Shown piece by piece: positions 34,360 through 43,595 of a DNA stretch of 49,043 nucleotides. Within the stretch, counting starts at the first letter, position 1, and each line of letters opens with the position of its first letter. The notes below the pieces were generated by a model, which was given only the letters and a program-made list of their open reading frames with translations, had not been told where the DNA came from and did not search any database. The DNA lies in NCBI GenBank assembly GCA_949286245.1, contig CASECF010000066.1, positions 1-49,043 of the forward strand. Direction: 5' to 3'. Source of the stretch: an uncultured Alphaproteobacteria bacterium. GTDB lineage: Bacteria > Pseudomonadota > Alphaproteobacteria > CAAHEQ01 > UBA3637. The position numbers and the translations under genes were made by a program.

Positions 34360-35340
34360 TTAGCCGATAACAATATCTTGAAATTTTTCCACTCGCATGG
34401 CGGGGAAGATCAATGTCACCGTTGTTCCCTCGCCTAATTGACTTTTAATATCAACACGCCCCCCATGTAAATGCATAATTCGATCAACTAACGATAATCC
34501 CAATCCGGACCCTTTATGAGTTCGTGTCATCACATTTTCGACTTGAACAAATGGCGTCATGATAGCCGATAACTTGTCTGCCGGAATACCAATACCGTTA
34601 TCTGATACAGACAACAAAAAATCACCTCGTTCATTGATATCTAAATCAATAAAAATACGACCGTTGTCCTTAGTGAATTTAACGGCATTTGATAATAAAT
34701 TGAGTAGAACCTGACGCAACAATCGGATATCTGCCAATAATTTAGGAAACGGGTCATGGTCCACCACTTTTATTTTACGCTTTTCAGCTTCCGGATATCC
34801 GGATACGATTTTTAAAACATCCGACAAGACATTATCAATATCAATCCATTCTGATTTCACCTGCTGTTTATTCGCCTCAATCTTACTCAGATCCAAAATA
34901 TCGTTAATCAAAGAAAGCAAGTGTTCTCCGCTTTTATAGATACGAGCTGCATACTCTCGATAAACAGGAGAGTTGATCGGACCGAAAGCCTCATGTTGCA
35001 TCGCCGATGAAAAGCCTAAAATCGCATTAAGAGGTGTTCTCAATTCATGACTCATATTAGCCAAGAAATCAGATTTTGACTGACTGGCACTTTCAGCTGT
35101 TTGTAAAGCTTTTTCAAGTTCTTCTGTCCGTTCTCGCACCTGTTGTTCCAAATCCAACTGTTTCAAATGGGATAGTTGGTGATAAGAACATAGCAATGGG
35201 ATTGTAGCCAAAATCAAAATCAAATCAAATAAAATCGGTGATAGCGGGATCCGACCTTCCCCCAAAATGACAAAAAGAAGAGCTCCCCCATAAAAAACTA
35301 TCGAAAAGAGCCACATTTGTTTTGCTTTTTTGCGATTCAT
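34360..35340 (-). CDS. Membrane sensor histidine kinase
   Basis: 326 residues from the ATG at 35340 (AGAGGAAAA upstream). Two N-terminal spans (about 9-27 and 35-52) have almost no periplasmic loop, then a coiled coil (LDLEQQVRERTEELEKALQ). The HisKA domain has SHELRTPLNAILGF with phospho-acceptor His98, and the HATPase domain has LLSNAVKFTKDNG, SDNGIGIPADKL and HKGSGLGLSLVDRIM. No response regulator is in the window. The absence of a sensory loop suggests membrane- or cytoplasm-derived signals. It heads the HK-EAL-trhP operon. Confidence 0.92.
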   Translation of the reverse strand: MNRKKAKQMWLFSIVFYGGALLFVILGEGRIPLSPILFDLILILATIPLLCSYHQLSHLKQLDLEQQVRERTEELEKALQTAESASQSKSDFLANMSHELRTPLNAILGFSSAMQHEAFGPINSPVYREYAARIYKSGEHLLSLINDILDLSKIEANKQQVKSEWIDIDNVLSDVLKIVSGYPEAEKRKIKVVDHDPFPKLLADIRLLRQVLLNLLSNAVKFTKDNGRIFIDLDINERGDFLLSVSDNGIGIPADKLSAIMTPFVQVENVMTRTHKGSGLGLSLVDRIMHLHGGRVDIKSQLGEGTTVTLIFPAMRVEKFQDIVIG

Positions 35341-35481
35341 TTTTCCTCTCGTTTCTATATCTCTTGATCTGTTTATACTCTTTTTTTGAAAAAAAAGCAA
35401 AAAATTATTACACTTTTAACCTTTTTTATCCTATACTCTTCTAAGATGAATGAAAAACAAAAAAATGTAAAGGAAATAAAA

Positions 35482-37014
35482 ATGTCAAGACAAAAACCGA
35501 TTGTACTTTGTATTTTGGATGGATGGGGATACCGAGCGGAAAAAGAAGATAACGCTATTGAAATGGGCAACACCCCCGTTTGGCATAAACTTATTCAAAC
35601 TTATCCGACAACCATGTTGCAAACATCCGGTCTGGATGTCGGCCTTCCTGCCGGACAAATGGGTAATTCCGAAGTCGGTCATACGAATCTCGGGGCCGGC
35701 AGAGTTGTCATGCAAGATCTGCCCCGAATTGATCAAGCTATCGAAACCCATGCTTTGGAGAAAAATCCGGTTCTTGTCGAGTTGATTAACCGATTAAAAG
35801 AAACACGGGGCACTTGTCATTTAATGGGGCTTATCGGTCCCGGCGGTGTTCACGCCTCGCAGAATCACATCAATGCCTTGGCACGCATTTTAAATGATGC
35901 GAACATTCCGGTTATGCTACACTGCTTTATGGATGGCAGAGACACCCCACCTGATTCCGGCTATGGATACTTAAAAGAGTTAGAAGAAACACTGACATCC
36001 TTACCTCATGTTCACATTGCTACCATTTCGGGGCGTTATTATGCTATGGACAGAGATAACCGTTGGGAGCGTGTTGATTTAGCCTACAAAGCTTTAGTTA
36101 ACGCTGATGCTCCCCATTTTGAAACACCGGATCAAGCCATGCAAACCGCATATGCTCAAAAAGTATACGATGAGTTTATTGTTCCCTGTGTTATTAACGG
36201 ATATCAAGGGATGAAAGACGGCGATGGTTTAATTATGGCAAATTATCGGTCTGATCGAGCCAGAGAAATAACACGAATGCTTTTACAGCCGGACTTCACA
36301 CTGCATGACAGGGTTCGTGTCATTCATTTTACTGGTGCCGTAGCGATGACAGAGTACTCCACTGATCATAACGCATGGATGAAAGTTTTGTTTCCGCCGG
36401 AAGATCTCAAAAATATTTTTGGAGAGATTGTTGCAAACGCCGGTCTTAAGCAGCTTCGAATTGCCGAGACGGAAAAATATGCCCATGTCACCTTTTTCTT
36501 TAACGGTGGAAAAGAGACTCTTTTTAACGGAGAAGAACGAATACTTGTTCCCAGTCCCAAAGTGGCTACCTATGACTTAAAACCGGAAATGTCAGCTTAT
36601 GAAGTGACAGATCAATTGATCGATGCAATTCAAAAAGATTTGTTTGATGTGATTATTGTCAATTATGCCAATGGAGACATGGTCGGACATACGGGAGTTT
36701 TAGAGGCTGCGATCAAAGCAGTATCAGCGGTTGATGAGTGTGTCGGAAAAGTTGTCAATGCCGTCTTAGAGAAGGATGGATTGCTTTTCATAACGGCAGA
36801 TCACGGAAATGCCGAAAAAATGAAAGATCCTAAAACAGGAGCCCCCTTTACGGCGCATACAAACACACCTGTTCAAGCTGTCTTGGTAAATGCACATGGT
36901 GTTAAAGCGTTAAAATCCGGCAGATTATCTGATGTCGCACCGACATTATTGGATTTGATGGGGCTTCCGCAGCCAGCTGAAATGACCGGTTCTTCTTTAG
37001 TCGAGAGAGGATAG
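35482..37014 (+). CDS. gpmI: 2,3-bisphosphoglycerate-independent phosphoglycerate mutase
   Basis: 510 residues from the ATG at 35482 (AAAGGAAAT upstream), the family length. It interconverts 3- and 2-phosphoglycerate. The first metal site is VLCILDGWGYR near residue 8, the phosphoserine motif QMGNSEVGHTNLGAGR has Ser near 62, and SGRYYAMDRDNRWER, MANYRSDRAREI, NYANGDMVGHTG and ITADHGNAEKM follow. It continues the glycolytic theme and heads the run gpmI-envC-like-ctpA-rppH. The order gpmI, M23-like, S41 protease is common in Alphaproteobacteria. Confidence 0.96.
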   Translation: MSRQKPIVLCILDGWGYRAEKEDNAIEMGNTPVWHKLIQTYPTTMLQTSGLDVGLPAGQMGNSEVGHTNLGAGRVVMQDLPRIDQAIETHALEKNPVLVELINRLKETRGTCHLMGLIGPGGVHASQNHINALARILNDANIPVMLHCFMDGRDTPPDSGYGYLKELEETLTSLPHVHIATISGRYYAMDRDNRWERVDLAYKALVNADAPHFETPDQAMQTAYAQKVYDEFIVPCVINGYQGMKDGDGLIMANYRSDRAREITRMLLQPDFTLHDRVRVIHFTGAVAMTEYSTDHNAWMKVLFPPEDLKNIFGEIVANAGLKQLRIAETEKYAHVTFFFNGGKETLFNGEERILVPSPKVATYDLKPEMSAYEVTDQLIDAIQKDLFDVIIVNYANGDMVGHTGVLEAAIKAVSAVDECVGKVVNAVLEKDGLLFITADHGNAEKMKDPKTGAPFTAHTNTPVQAVLVNAHGVKALKSGRLSDVAPTLLDLMGLPQPAEMTGSSLVERG

Positions 37015-37020
37015 TTATTT

Positions 37021-38202
37021 TTGATTAAAAAGGGTTTTATTTTTTCTTTATGTTTAATTCTGTTGAGTGGGCAAGGTGTTTACGCCGTGCCCTCTGAAAG
37101 TGATTTAAAACGTATTGAAAAGCAGATTGAAAAGGAAGAACAAACCCAAAAAGAAGCCAAACAAAAAGCCATTGAATTGTCAACGGAAATACGAACCGTT
37201 CAACGACAAATGGTTCAATCTGCCAAAACAATACAAGAAAAAGAAGAGCTGTTATCTAATCTGGAAATACGATTGGAGAAGTTAAAAAAAGAAGAAAAGG
37301 ACCTAACAGAGAAATTGAACTTAACAGACAAACAAATGGTTCAAGTCGTAACGGGATTACAAACATTGGCGCTCAGGCCACAAGAACTCATTTTATTCAA
37401 AACACAAACACCGATTGAAGCTGTCCGTAGTCACTTACTCATGCAAAAAAGTTTACCAATTATCGGGACTTGGAATGAAACGGTAAAAAGGGATTTAGAG
37501 AACCTTATTCAAACACAAAAAGATGTTCAAGAACAAGCTGTTCAGATCAAAAGTTTGACCTCACAACTTAATGATCGAACACGGCGAATGAATCGCTTGA
37601 TCCGTCAAAAGGCACGATTACAAGCACAATATGATGCTACGCATCAAAAAGCCAAAAGAAGAGCCTCTCTTTTAGCCGAACAAGCAAGTGATTTAAAAGA
37701 TTTATTGGCTAAATTAGAAGCCGACCGACAACGAAGACTTGAAGAAGAAAGACAACGTCAACGAGAAAAAAGAGCTCATTTATCTCAACAAACCTCGCTT
37801 CAATTTCAATCCGGTTCCTCTATGAATCGCTCCAAAGGGGCTTTATTGTTTCCCGTTCGGGGACGTATCGAAGAAAATTTCGGAGATATTTCCTTATCGG
37901 GTGCTCATGCGAAAGGGATGACAATTGTTCCGCGTGCGAATGCTCAAGTTATTGCCCCTTTTTCGGGAATTGTTTTATTTTCGGGGCCATTCAAAACTTA
38001 CGGACAACTCTTGATTTTGGATAACGGAGACGGTTATTTAACTCTTTTGGCCGGGATGGAACGAATAAACGTCTCTGTCGGGCAGGAGATTTTAGGAGGA
38101 GAACCGATTGGAACCATGGGAAATCGTGATCCGAGACTGTATGTGGAAATTCGAAAGAGCGGGCAACCAATTGATCCGCGTCCTTGGTTTTCAAAGCGTT
38201 AA
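37021..38202 (+). CDS. EnvC-like murein hydrolase activator (degenerate M23/LytM domain)
   Basis: 393 residues starting at TTG, 6 bases after the gpmI stop, with AGAGGA inside the gpmI end. A signal peptide (1-22) is followed by a long coiled coil from about 25 to 255 and a C-terminal LytM domain (FPVRGRIEENFGDI, then GAHAKGMTIVPRANAQVIAPFSG, LYVEIRKSGQPIDPRPW). The zinc ligands of active M23 peptidases (H-x3-D and HxH) are missing, as in EnvC, which activates amidases rather than cutting peptidoglycan. It likely acts at the division site in the periplasm. Confidence 0.88.
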   Translation: MIKKGFIFSLCLILLSGQGVYAVPSESDLKRIEKQIEKEEQTQKEAKQKAIELSTEIRTVQRQMVQSAKTIQEKEELLSNLEIRLEKLKKEEKDLTEKLNLTDKQMVQVVTGLQTLALRPQELILFKTQTPIEAVRSHLLMQKSLPIIGTWNETVKRDLENLIQTQKDVQEQAVQIKSLTSQLNDRTRRMNRLIRQKARLQAQYDATHQKAKRRASLLAEQASDLKDLLAKLEADRQRRLEEERQRQREKRAHLSQQTSLQFQSGSSMNRSKGALLFPVRGRIEENFGDISLSGAHAKGMTIVPRANAQVIAPFSGIVLFSGPFKTYGQLLILDNGDGYLTLLAGMERINVSVGQEILGGEPIGTMGNRDPRLYVEIRKSGQPIDPRPWFSKR

Positions 38203-38214
38203 AAGGAGAAAAGC

Positions 38215-39546
38215 ATGAAGTTAAAATTTGTATCTGTCATTACATTATTTCTGTTAACAACCTTACCCGTACAAGGTTCTGCAAAAGAAGAAGAAAAATC
38301 AGATTCACGGCTTGAGAATCCATATGTTTTAATGGAACTTTTCGGCGCCTCTTATAATATGATTAAATCCGATTATGTTGAAGAAACAACCGATAAAAAA
38401 TTGATTGAAGATGCCATCAATGGCATGTTAACGGCTCTTGATCCTCACTCGGGATTTATGGATCAAAAAAGCTTTGAAGAAATGGAAGATGAAACCAAAG
38501 GTGAGTTTGGCGGATTAGGTCTTGAAGTGACCATGGATAACGGATTAGTTCGAGTTGTGGCTCCCATTGACGATACACCGGCATATAAAGCGGGCATTCA
38601 AATGGGTGATTATATTACGCATATTGACGGAACAGCGGTAATGGGAATGAGCTTGAGTGATGCCGTCAAAAAGATGAGAGGCAAACCGGGGACAGAGGTT
38701 ATTCTGATGATTTCCAGAAAAGACAAAGAACCGTTTGAATTGGAAATTGAGAGAGCCATTATCAAGGTAAAACCGGTTAAGTACGAAGCAAAAGGGGATA
38801 TCGGTTATATTCGAATTACGACTTTCAGTGAAAAAACGACTCAAATGGCCAAAGAAGCCATTCAAAAATTAACAAAAGAAATCGGTAAAGACAAGATTTT
38901 GGGATTTGTTATTGATTTAAGAAATAATCCGGGAGGATTATTAGATCAAGCGGTTGGAGTCAGCGATCTCTTTTTATCTCAAGGAGAAATTGTATCCACT
39001 CGTTCCCGAAAACCGGAAGACACATTGCGATTTTCGGCGACAGACCCCGATATGACCAAGGGATTACCGCTTGTTGTCCTGATTAACGAAGGCTCTGCCT
39101 CAGCCTCAGAAATTGTGGCCGGAGCTTTACAAGATCATAAACGAGCCGTGATTGTCGGTCTAAAATCTTTTGGAAAGGGGTCTGTTCAAACAATAAAAGC
39201 CATTCCCGGATTTGGAGGCATTCGTATAACAACGGCGCGTTATTACACCCCGTCCGGTCACTCGATCCAAGCAAAGGGTATTGAGCCGGATATTATTATC
39301 CCACGAGCCAAACTGGAAGAGCTTCCGGAAATAAAAGGATTTAATGAGGGGAACTTGCCGGGAGCTATTTCTGCCGAAGTTGGGAAAAAGGCAATTGATT
39401 CTCAAAAAGACGACAAAAACAGGGATAAGAAAAAATCATCTCAGGTAGAAAAAAATTCAGAGGACAAAGAAGAAGAAGCTGATTATCAGTTAGACCGAGC
39501 TCTGGATATTTTACGAGGTATCGCTCTTTATCGAGAGAAGGAATAA
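38215..39546 (+). CDS. ctpA: S41 family C-terminal processing peptidase
   Basis: 443 residues with a signal peptide of about 23 residues. Domains in order: N-terminal S41 helix part (NMIKSDYVEETTDKKLIEDA, GMLTALDPHSGFM), a PDZ domain (FGGLGLEVTMDNGLVRVV, AGIQMGDYITHIDG), and the protease core with GYIRITTFSE and RNNPGGLLDQAV. The Ser-Lys dyad lies in NEGSASASEIVAGAL and SFGKGSVQT. A Lys/Glu-rich linker precedes the C-terminus. It trims or degrades periplasmic proteins. It lies 12 bases after the EnvC-like gene. Confidence 0.95.
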   Translation: MKLKFVSVITLFLLTTLPVQGSAKEEEKSDSRLENPYVLMELFGASYNMIKSDYVEETTDKKLIEDAINGMLTALDPHSGFMDQKSFEEMEDETKGEFGGLGLEVTMDNGLVRVVAPIDDTPAYKAGIQMGDYITHIDGTAVMGMSLSDAVKKMRGKPGTEVILMISRKDKEPFELEIERAIIKVKPVKYEAKGDIGYIRITTFSEKTTQMAKEAIQKLTKEIGKDKILGFVIDLRNNPGGLLDQAVGVSDLFLSQGEIVSTRSRKPEDTLRFSATDPDMTKGLPLVVLINEGSASASEIVAGALQDHKRAVIVGLKSFGKGSVQTIKAIPGFGGIRITTARYYTPSGHSIQAKGIEPDIIIPRAKLEELPEIKGFNEGNLPGAISAEVGKKAIDSQKDDKNRDKKKSSQVEKNSEDKEEEADYQLDRALDILRGIALYREKE

Positions 39547-39567
39547 AAATACGGGAAAGGAAAAAAA

Positions 39568-40077
39568 ATGATTCAAACTTATCGTCCCAATGTCGGAATA
39601 ATGATCATTAACTCGGAGAAAAAAGTCTGGATGGGAAAGCGAGCAGATGGGGAAAAATATCTTTACAATCAGCAGATGCCTCAAGGCGGAATTGATCTCG
39701 GAGAGACCCCCGATCAAGCCGTTTATCGTGAACTCAAAGAAGAAACGGGGTTAACGCCGGATAAAGTGAAGCTTATTACAATTTCAAAGCACTGGTACAA
39801 ATATGACTTACCCGTTGGTCATAAAAAAAGAAAGACCGGACTTAAGGGGCAACGACAAAAATGGTTTTTATTTCTATTTTTGGGGACAGATAACGATTTT
39901 AAACTCAATGCGTTTCAAGAAGAAATTGAATTTAGTTCCTTTAAATGGATGAATCTGGAAGAAATAACAGAGGTTGTTGTTCCCTTTAAACGAGGGGTTT
40001 ATAAACAAGTTATTCGGGAATTTAAGCCCGTTATTGATGCTTTAATTCTGTCTCCGGAAGAAATTCAAAAGCCCTAA
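39568..40077 (+). CDS. rppH: RNA pyrophosphohydrolase
   Basis: 169 residues, family length. The Nudix box GGIDLGETPDQAVYRELKEE-TGL fits GX5EX7REUXEEXGU. WMGKRADGEKYLYNQQMPQG upstream and KGQRQKWFLFLF downstream match RppH. It removes pyrophosphate from the 5' end of transcripts and starts mRNA decay. It ends 5 bases from the convergent nrdG stop, so no terminator fits between them. Confidence 0.93.
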   Translation: MIQTYRPNVGIMIINSEKKVWMGKRADGEKYLYNQQMPQGGIDLGETPDQAVYRELKEETGLTPDKVKLITISKHWYKYDLPVGHKKRKTGLKGQRQKWFLFLFLGTDNDFKLNAFQEEIEFSSFKWMNLEEITEVVVPFKRGVYKQVIREFKPVIDALILSPEEIQKP

Positions 40078-40082
40078 AAATC

Positions 40083-40775
40083 TTAGCCCCGAACAGAACA
40101 ATGTTCAAATTGTTTTTGGAGTGTCTTTAAAAAAGAGGCATCCGTAAAAAAGGATTCAATCTCCGTGACGGAGGGCGGATTTTGATCTCCCTCAAAGGTA
40201 CGATATTTTTGAAGCATATATGTTTTAACACCTCGTTGCGAGAGATCGGTTGCAATTTCCAAAATATCTTCTTTTGTTAAATATCTGGGGTCACACGTTG
40301 TTCGACATTCAAAATTTTTTTCTGCCGATATCAATAAGGAGAGTGATTTTCGGACAAGCGGGGCCATATCCCTTTGCCCCGTCAATACCTGATATTTAGA
40401 CCAAGGAGCCTTAATGTCCAATCCGATCCAATCCAAAAAAGGCAAACAATTTTCCAATCGTTCCGGATAAACACCGGAGGTATGAATTCCAACCGATAAG
40501 CCCAATTGATGAACCGCCTCAATTGCTTTTTCTACGGCGGGTTGCATTAAGGGTTCCCCACCGCTAAAAACAACTCCGTCCAACCGTTTTGATCGTTCTT
40601 TAAAAAAGGCAAGTGCGGTTTCCCAGTCCATTTCACTCTCTCCGGACGGATCTTGAAGGCTGTAATTGTGGCAAAACGGGCATCTCAGGGGGCATCCTTT
40701 TAAAAAAAGAACCGCTGCCAAATGATCGGGATAATCAATTGTTGTAAACGGGACAAGACCGGCGATTTTAATCAT
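40083..40775 (-). CDS. nrdG: Anaerobic ribonucleotide reductase activating protein (radical SAM)
   Basis: 230 residues from the ATG at 40775 (GAGGAAACGT upstream); a longer frame to 40826 has no ribosome binding site. The radical SAM cluster motif is CPLRCPFCHN (CX3CX2C) near residue 30, with FSGGEPLMQ further on and LDIKAPW. NrdG generates the glycyl radical on NrdD using SAM and a [4Fe-4S] cluster. It lies downstream of a terminator that follows the small glycyl-radical gene, so expression may depend on partial readthrough or its own promoter. Confidence 0.93.
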   Translation of the reverse strand: MIKIAGLVPFTTIDYPDHLAAVLFLKGCPLRCPFCHNYSLQDPSGESEMDWETALAFFKERSKRLDGVVFSGGEPLMQPAVEKAIEAVHQLGLSVGIHTSGVYPERLENCLPFLDWIGLDIKAPWSKYQVLTGQRDMAPLVRKSLSLLISAEKNFECRTTCDPRYLTKEDILEIATDLSQRGVKTYMLQKYRTFEGDQNPPSVTEIESFFTDASFLKTLQKQFEHCSVRG

Positions 40776-40865
40776 ACGTTTCCTCAAATTATTCAAACGA
40801 AGTGTCGCAAAAAGAGACACTGTCATACATTGTCTTCAATTGTTTCTTCATCTCATTTTTTCATG

Positions 40866-40891
40866 GAAAAGGCGTTCCGATGAGAACGCCT
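40866..40891 (-). terminator. Intrinsic terminator after the glycyl-radical gene
   Basis: AGGCGTTC (40870-40877) pairs with GAACGCCT (40884-40891); on the minus strand a short TTTT follows. Confidence 0.7.
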
Positions 40892-40912
40892 CCGCAAAAC
40901 AATTCTTCTTTA

Positions 40913-41098
40913 TTAAACGGCTTTTTTAACCGAACAAGAGCAAAAATCCTTTTCTACAAACCAAACACGTTCTTCGAACTCAGATTTTTTTCCTTTATTG
41001 AACTGGCTATAAGGACGGAAATAACCCATCACGCGCGTCCAACATTCAACCGGTTGTCGTTCTGTTTCATGTTGATTTAAAATTTCTTGATCTGTCAT
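40913..41098 (-). CDS. Detached glycyl-radical C-terminal subunit of anaerobic ribonucleotide reductase
   Basis: 61 residues from the ATG at 41098, with AAAGGAGATTAGG upstream. The core CWTRVMGYFRPYSQFNKGKK-SEFEERV aligns with the C-terminal end of ordinary NrdD proteins (RxxGY...WNxGK-xE...R), where the Gly before Tyr carries the radical; here that is Gly25. The large NrdD upstream ends just before this region. So the reductase is split in two, with the radical-bearing tail as a separate polypeptide. It ends in a Cys-containing CSCSVKKAV. It is coupled to nrdD by a 41-base gap. Confidence 0.85.
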   Translation of the reverse strand: MTDQEILNQHETERQPVECWTRVMGYFRPYSQFNKGKKSEFEERVWFVEKDFCSCSVKKAV

Positions 41099-41139
41099 CC
41101 TAATCTCCTTTAAAAACAAAGTTAACATAACACCTATTA

Positions 41140-43191
41140 TCAGGCACTTTCCAATTCTTTCCGTTTTTTCTCGATCAACTCCTGATCACATACCGGACAA
41201 TATTTATGCTCACCGGCAATATAACCATGTTTCGGACAAATCGAATAAACCGGTGTAATAGAAACATAAGGGAGCCGATAATTTTCCAACACCTTACGAA
41301 CCAATGATTTACAAGCCTCTGCAGAAGAGATTCGCTCACTCATATAGAGGTGCAAAACAGTTCCACCCGTATATTGTGTCTGCAAATCATCTTGATAATC
41401 TAAAGCCTTAAACGGATCATCCGTAAATCCGACAGGAAGTTGAGATGAGTTGGTATAATAAGGCGCTTCTTTTGTTCCGGCTTGAATAATTCCCATAAAA
41501 CGCTTTTGGTCTTCCTTGGCAAATCGATACGTCGTTCCTTCGGCAGGCGTTGCCTCCAGATTATACATATTTCCCGTTTCCTCTTGAAATTTAACAAGTT
41601 TTTCACGCATATGAGTCAAGAATTTTTTAGCAAACTCTCTTCCCCACGGGGTTGCGATATTCTCTCGATCTCCGGTAAAGTTACGAATCATTTCATTGAT
41701 TCCATTGACCCCAATCGTTGAGAAGTGACTGTTAAAGCGTCCCAAATATCGTTTTGTATAAGGATACAACCCTCGATCCATATGCATGGAAATCGTTTTT
41801 CTCTTAATTTCCAGAGAAGTTTTAGCCAACTCCATCAGTTCGTCCAAACGGTTGTATAATTCTTCTTCTTTCCCTTTATAAAGATATCCCAAGCGAGCAC
41901 AATTAATCGTGACGACACCGATAGATCCGGTCTGTTCGGCAGATCCGAACAACCCACCGCCTCGCTTTTTTAACTCGGTCAAATCCAATCTTAGCCGACA
42001 ACACATAGATCGAACATCACTGGGTTTCATATCCGAATTCAGATAGTTAGAGAAGTATGGGAGACCATATTTTGCCGTCATCTCAAACAAATACTCGGTA
42101 TTGGGCGAATCCCATGGGAATTCATTGGTAATATTATAAGTCGGAATCGGGAAGGTAAACGGACGACCTTTGGCATCTCCCTCACCCATAACCTCCAAAA
42201 AGGCCCGATTGATCATATCCATTTCTGCCTGCAAATCCCCATATGTAAACTCTTGAACCTGTCCCCCGATAATCGGATGTTTATCTTGCAAATCAGCCGG
42301 CGGGTTCCAATCAAACGTTAAGTTTGTAAACGGTGTCTGCGTTCCCCAGCGAGATGGGACATTTAAATTAAAGATAAATGACTGCATGGCTTGTTTAACA
42401 TCTTCGTAAGACAGCTTTTCAATTCTGACAAAAGGAGCCAAGTAAGTGTCCGCCGAAGAAAAAGCCTGAGCACCGGCCCATTCATTTTGAAGGGTTCCCA
42501 AAAAGTTAATCATCTGACTAAAAGCAGAGACCAAATGTTTTGGAGGGTTCGATTCAACTTTATTTGGAACCCCATTAAATCCCTCCTCTAACAAAACACG
42601 CAAAGACCAACCGGCACAATACCCACACAGCATATCCAAATCATGAATATGATAATCCCCGTTCCGATGAGCCTCACCGATCTCCGGTGTATAAACGTGG
42701 TTAAGCCAATAATTTGCCACCACCTTACCGGAAACATTTAAAATCAAACCACCCAACGAATATCCTTGATTTGCATTAGCATTAACACGCCAATCAGATC
42801 TATCCAGATATTCATTGATCGAAGAAATAGCGTCAATAACGGCTCGCTTATCTTTTCGCATTTTATCCCGTTGTTCCCGATATACAATATAAGAACGGGC
42901 TGTTTTGTAATAGTTGGATGAAATGAGAACTTGTTCAACAACATCTTGAATCTGCTCAATGGCCGGAATAATTCCATACGCAAACTTATGCTTCAAAACC
43001 TTAACGACTTGCCGTGTTAACAACCATGCCTCATCGGAGCCAAACTCTTTTGTAGCTTCTCCAGCTTTCATGATCGCCATGGCAATTTTCGTCACAGCAA
43101 ACGCATGCTTTTCTCCGTCTCTTTTGATCACTTCTTTGAGCGGTCCAAGGTCAATGGTTGATTTTTCTTCATTTTGGATAACTTCCAACAT
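41140..43191 (-). CDS. nrdD: Anaerobic (class III) ribonucleoside-triphosphate reductase, large part
   Basis: 683 residues from the ATG at 43191 (GAGGAG upstream; a TTG seven codons earlier is less likely). An N-terminal ATP-cone (VIKRDGEKHAFAVTKIAMAI to about residue 105) is followed by the catalytic barrel: DIHDLDMLCGYCAGWSL-type HDLDMLCGYCAGWSLR, NVPSRWGTQTPFTNLTFDW, CCRLRLDLTELKKRGGG and GVVTINCARLGYLY. The zinc site ISITPVYSICPKHGY / HKYCPVC closes the chain near residue 670, then the protein stops. The glycyl-radical tail is encoded separately at 40913-41098. It reduces NTPs to dNTPs without oxygen, with formate or a thiol as reductant. Confidence 0.95.
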   Translation of the reverse strand: MLEVIQNEEKSTIDLGPLKEVIKRDGEKHAFAVTKIAMAIMKAGEATKEFGSDEAWLLTRQVVKVLKHKFAYGIIPAIEQIQDVVEQVLISSNYYKTARSYIVYREQRDKMRKDKRAVIDAISSINEYLDRSDWRVNANANQGYSLGGLILNVSGKVVANYWLNHVYTPEIGEAHRNGDYHIHDLDMLCGYCAGWSLRVLLEEGFNGVPNKVESNPPKHLVSAFSQMINFLGTLQNEWAGAQAFSSADTYLAPFVRIEKLSYEDVKQAMQSFIFNLNVPSRWGTQTPFTNLTFDWNPPADLQDKHPIIGGQVQEFTYGDLQAEMDMINRAFLEVMGEGDAKGRPFTFPIPTYNITNEFPWDSPNTEYLFEMTAKYGLPYFSNYLNSDMKPSDVRSMCCRLRLDLTELKKRGGGLFGSAEQTGSIGVVTINCARLGYLYKGKEEELYNRLDELMELAKTSLEIKRKTISMHMDRGLYPYTKRYLGRFNSHFSTIGVNGINEMIRNFTGDRENIATPWGREFAKKFLTHMREKLVKFQEETGNMYNLEATPAEGTTYRFAKEDQKRFMGIIQAGTKEAPYYTNSSQLPVGFTDDPFKALDYQDDLQTQYTGGTVLHLYMSERISSAEACKSLVRKVLENYRLPYVSITPVYSICPKHGYIAGEHKYCPVCDQELIEKKRKELESA

Positions 43192-43214
43192 CTTGTGATC
43201 TCCTCTTTCCAAAA

Positions 43215-43230
43215 ATACTATATATTGTGT
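43215..43230. promoter_or_regulatory. NrdR-like box upstream of nrdD
   Basis: ATACTATATATTGTGT closely fits the NrdR box consensus (acaCwAtATatwGtgt), 23 bases upstream of the nrdD ATG. A partly symmetrical GTTATGTATAAC (43244-43255) lies further upstream but its spacing does not fit a standard second box. The rest of 43231-43595 is AT-rich with no supported gene. Confidence 0.7.
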
Positions 43231-43595
43231 TAAATGGTTTGATGTTATGTATAACTAAAATATTTTTCATTCTAAAAGTCAATCCTTTTTCCCCCATAAA
43301 AAAATGTTTTTTATAACCTCTTTAAAAGATGATATTTTTTTTATTTTCATAAGAAAAAAAAACAAAAAAAGAAGAGAGGGAGAGGTCTCACTTTAAGTTG
43401 AAAAATGAATAAATATTTCACTTAATAAAAGAAAAAAAAGAATAATCTATTGAAAATAATATTCTTCTTTTCTTATTTTCCGAATCCGACATATTGTCCG
43501 AATCCGATATCCTTTTTGCTTTATCTTTTTGAGCAATATTCATTCGATCAAAAACAATCGCTCATCGATGATCTGTTGATTGTATTTATAAATTT

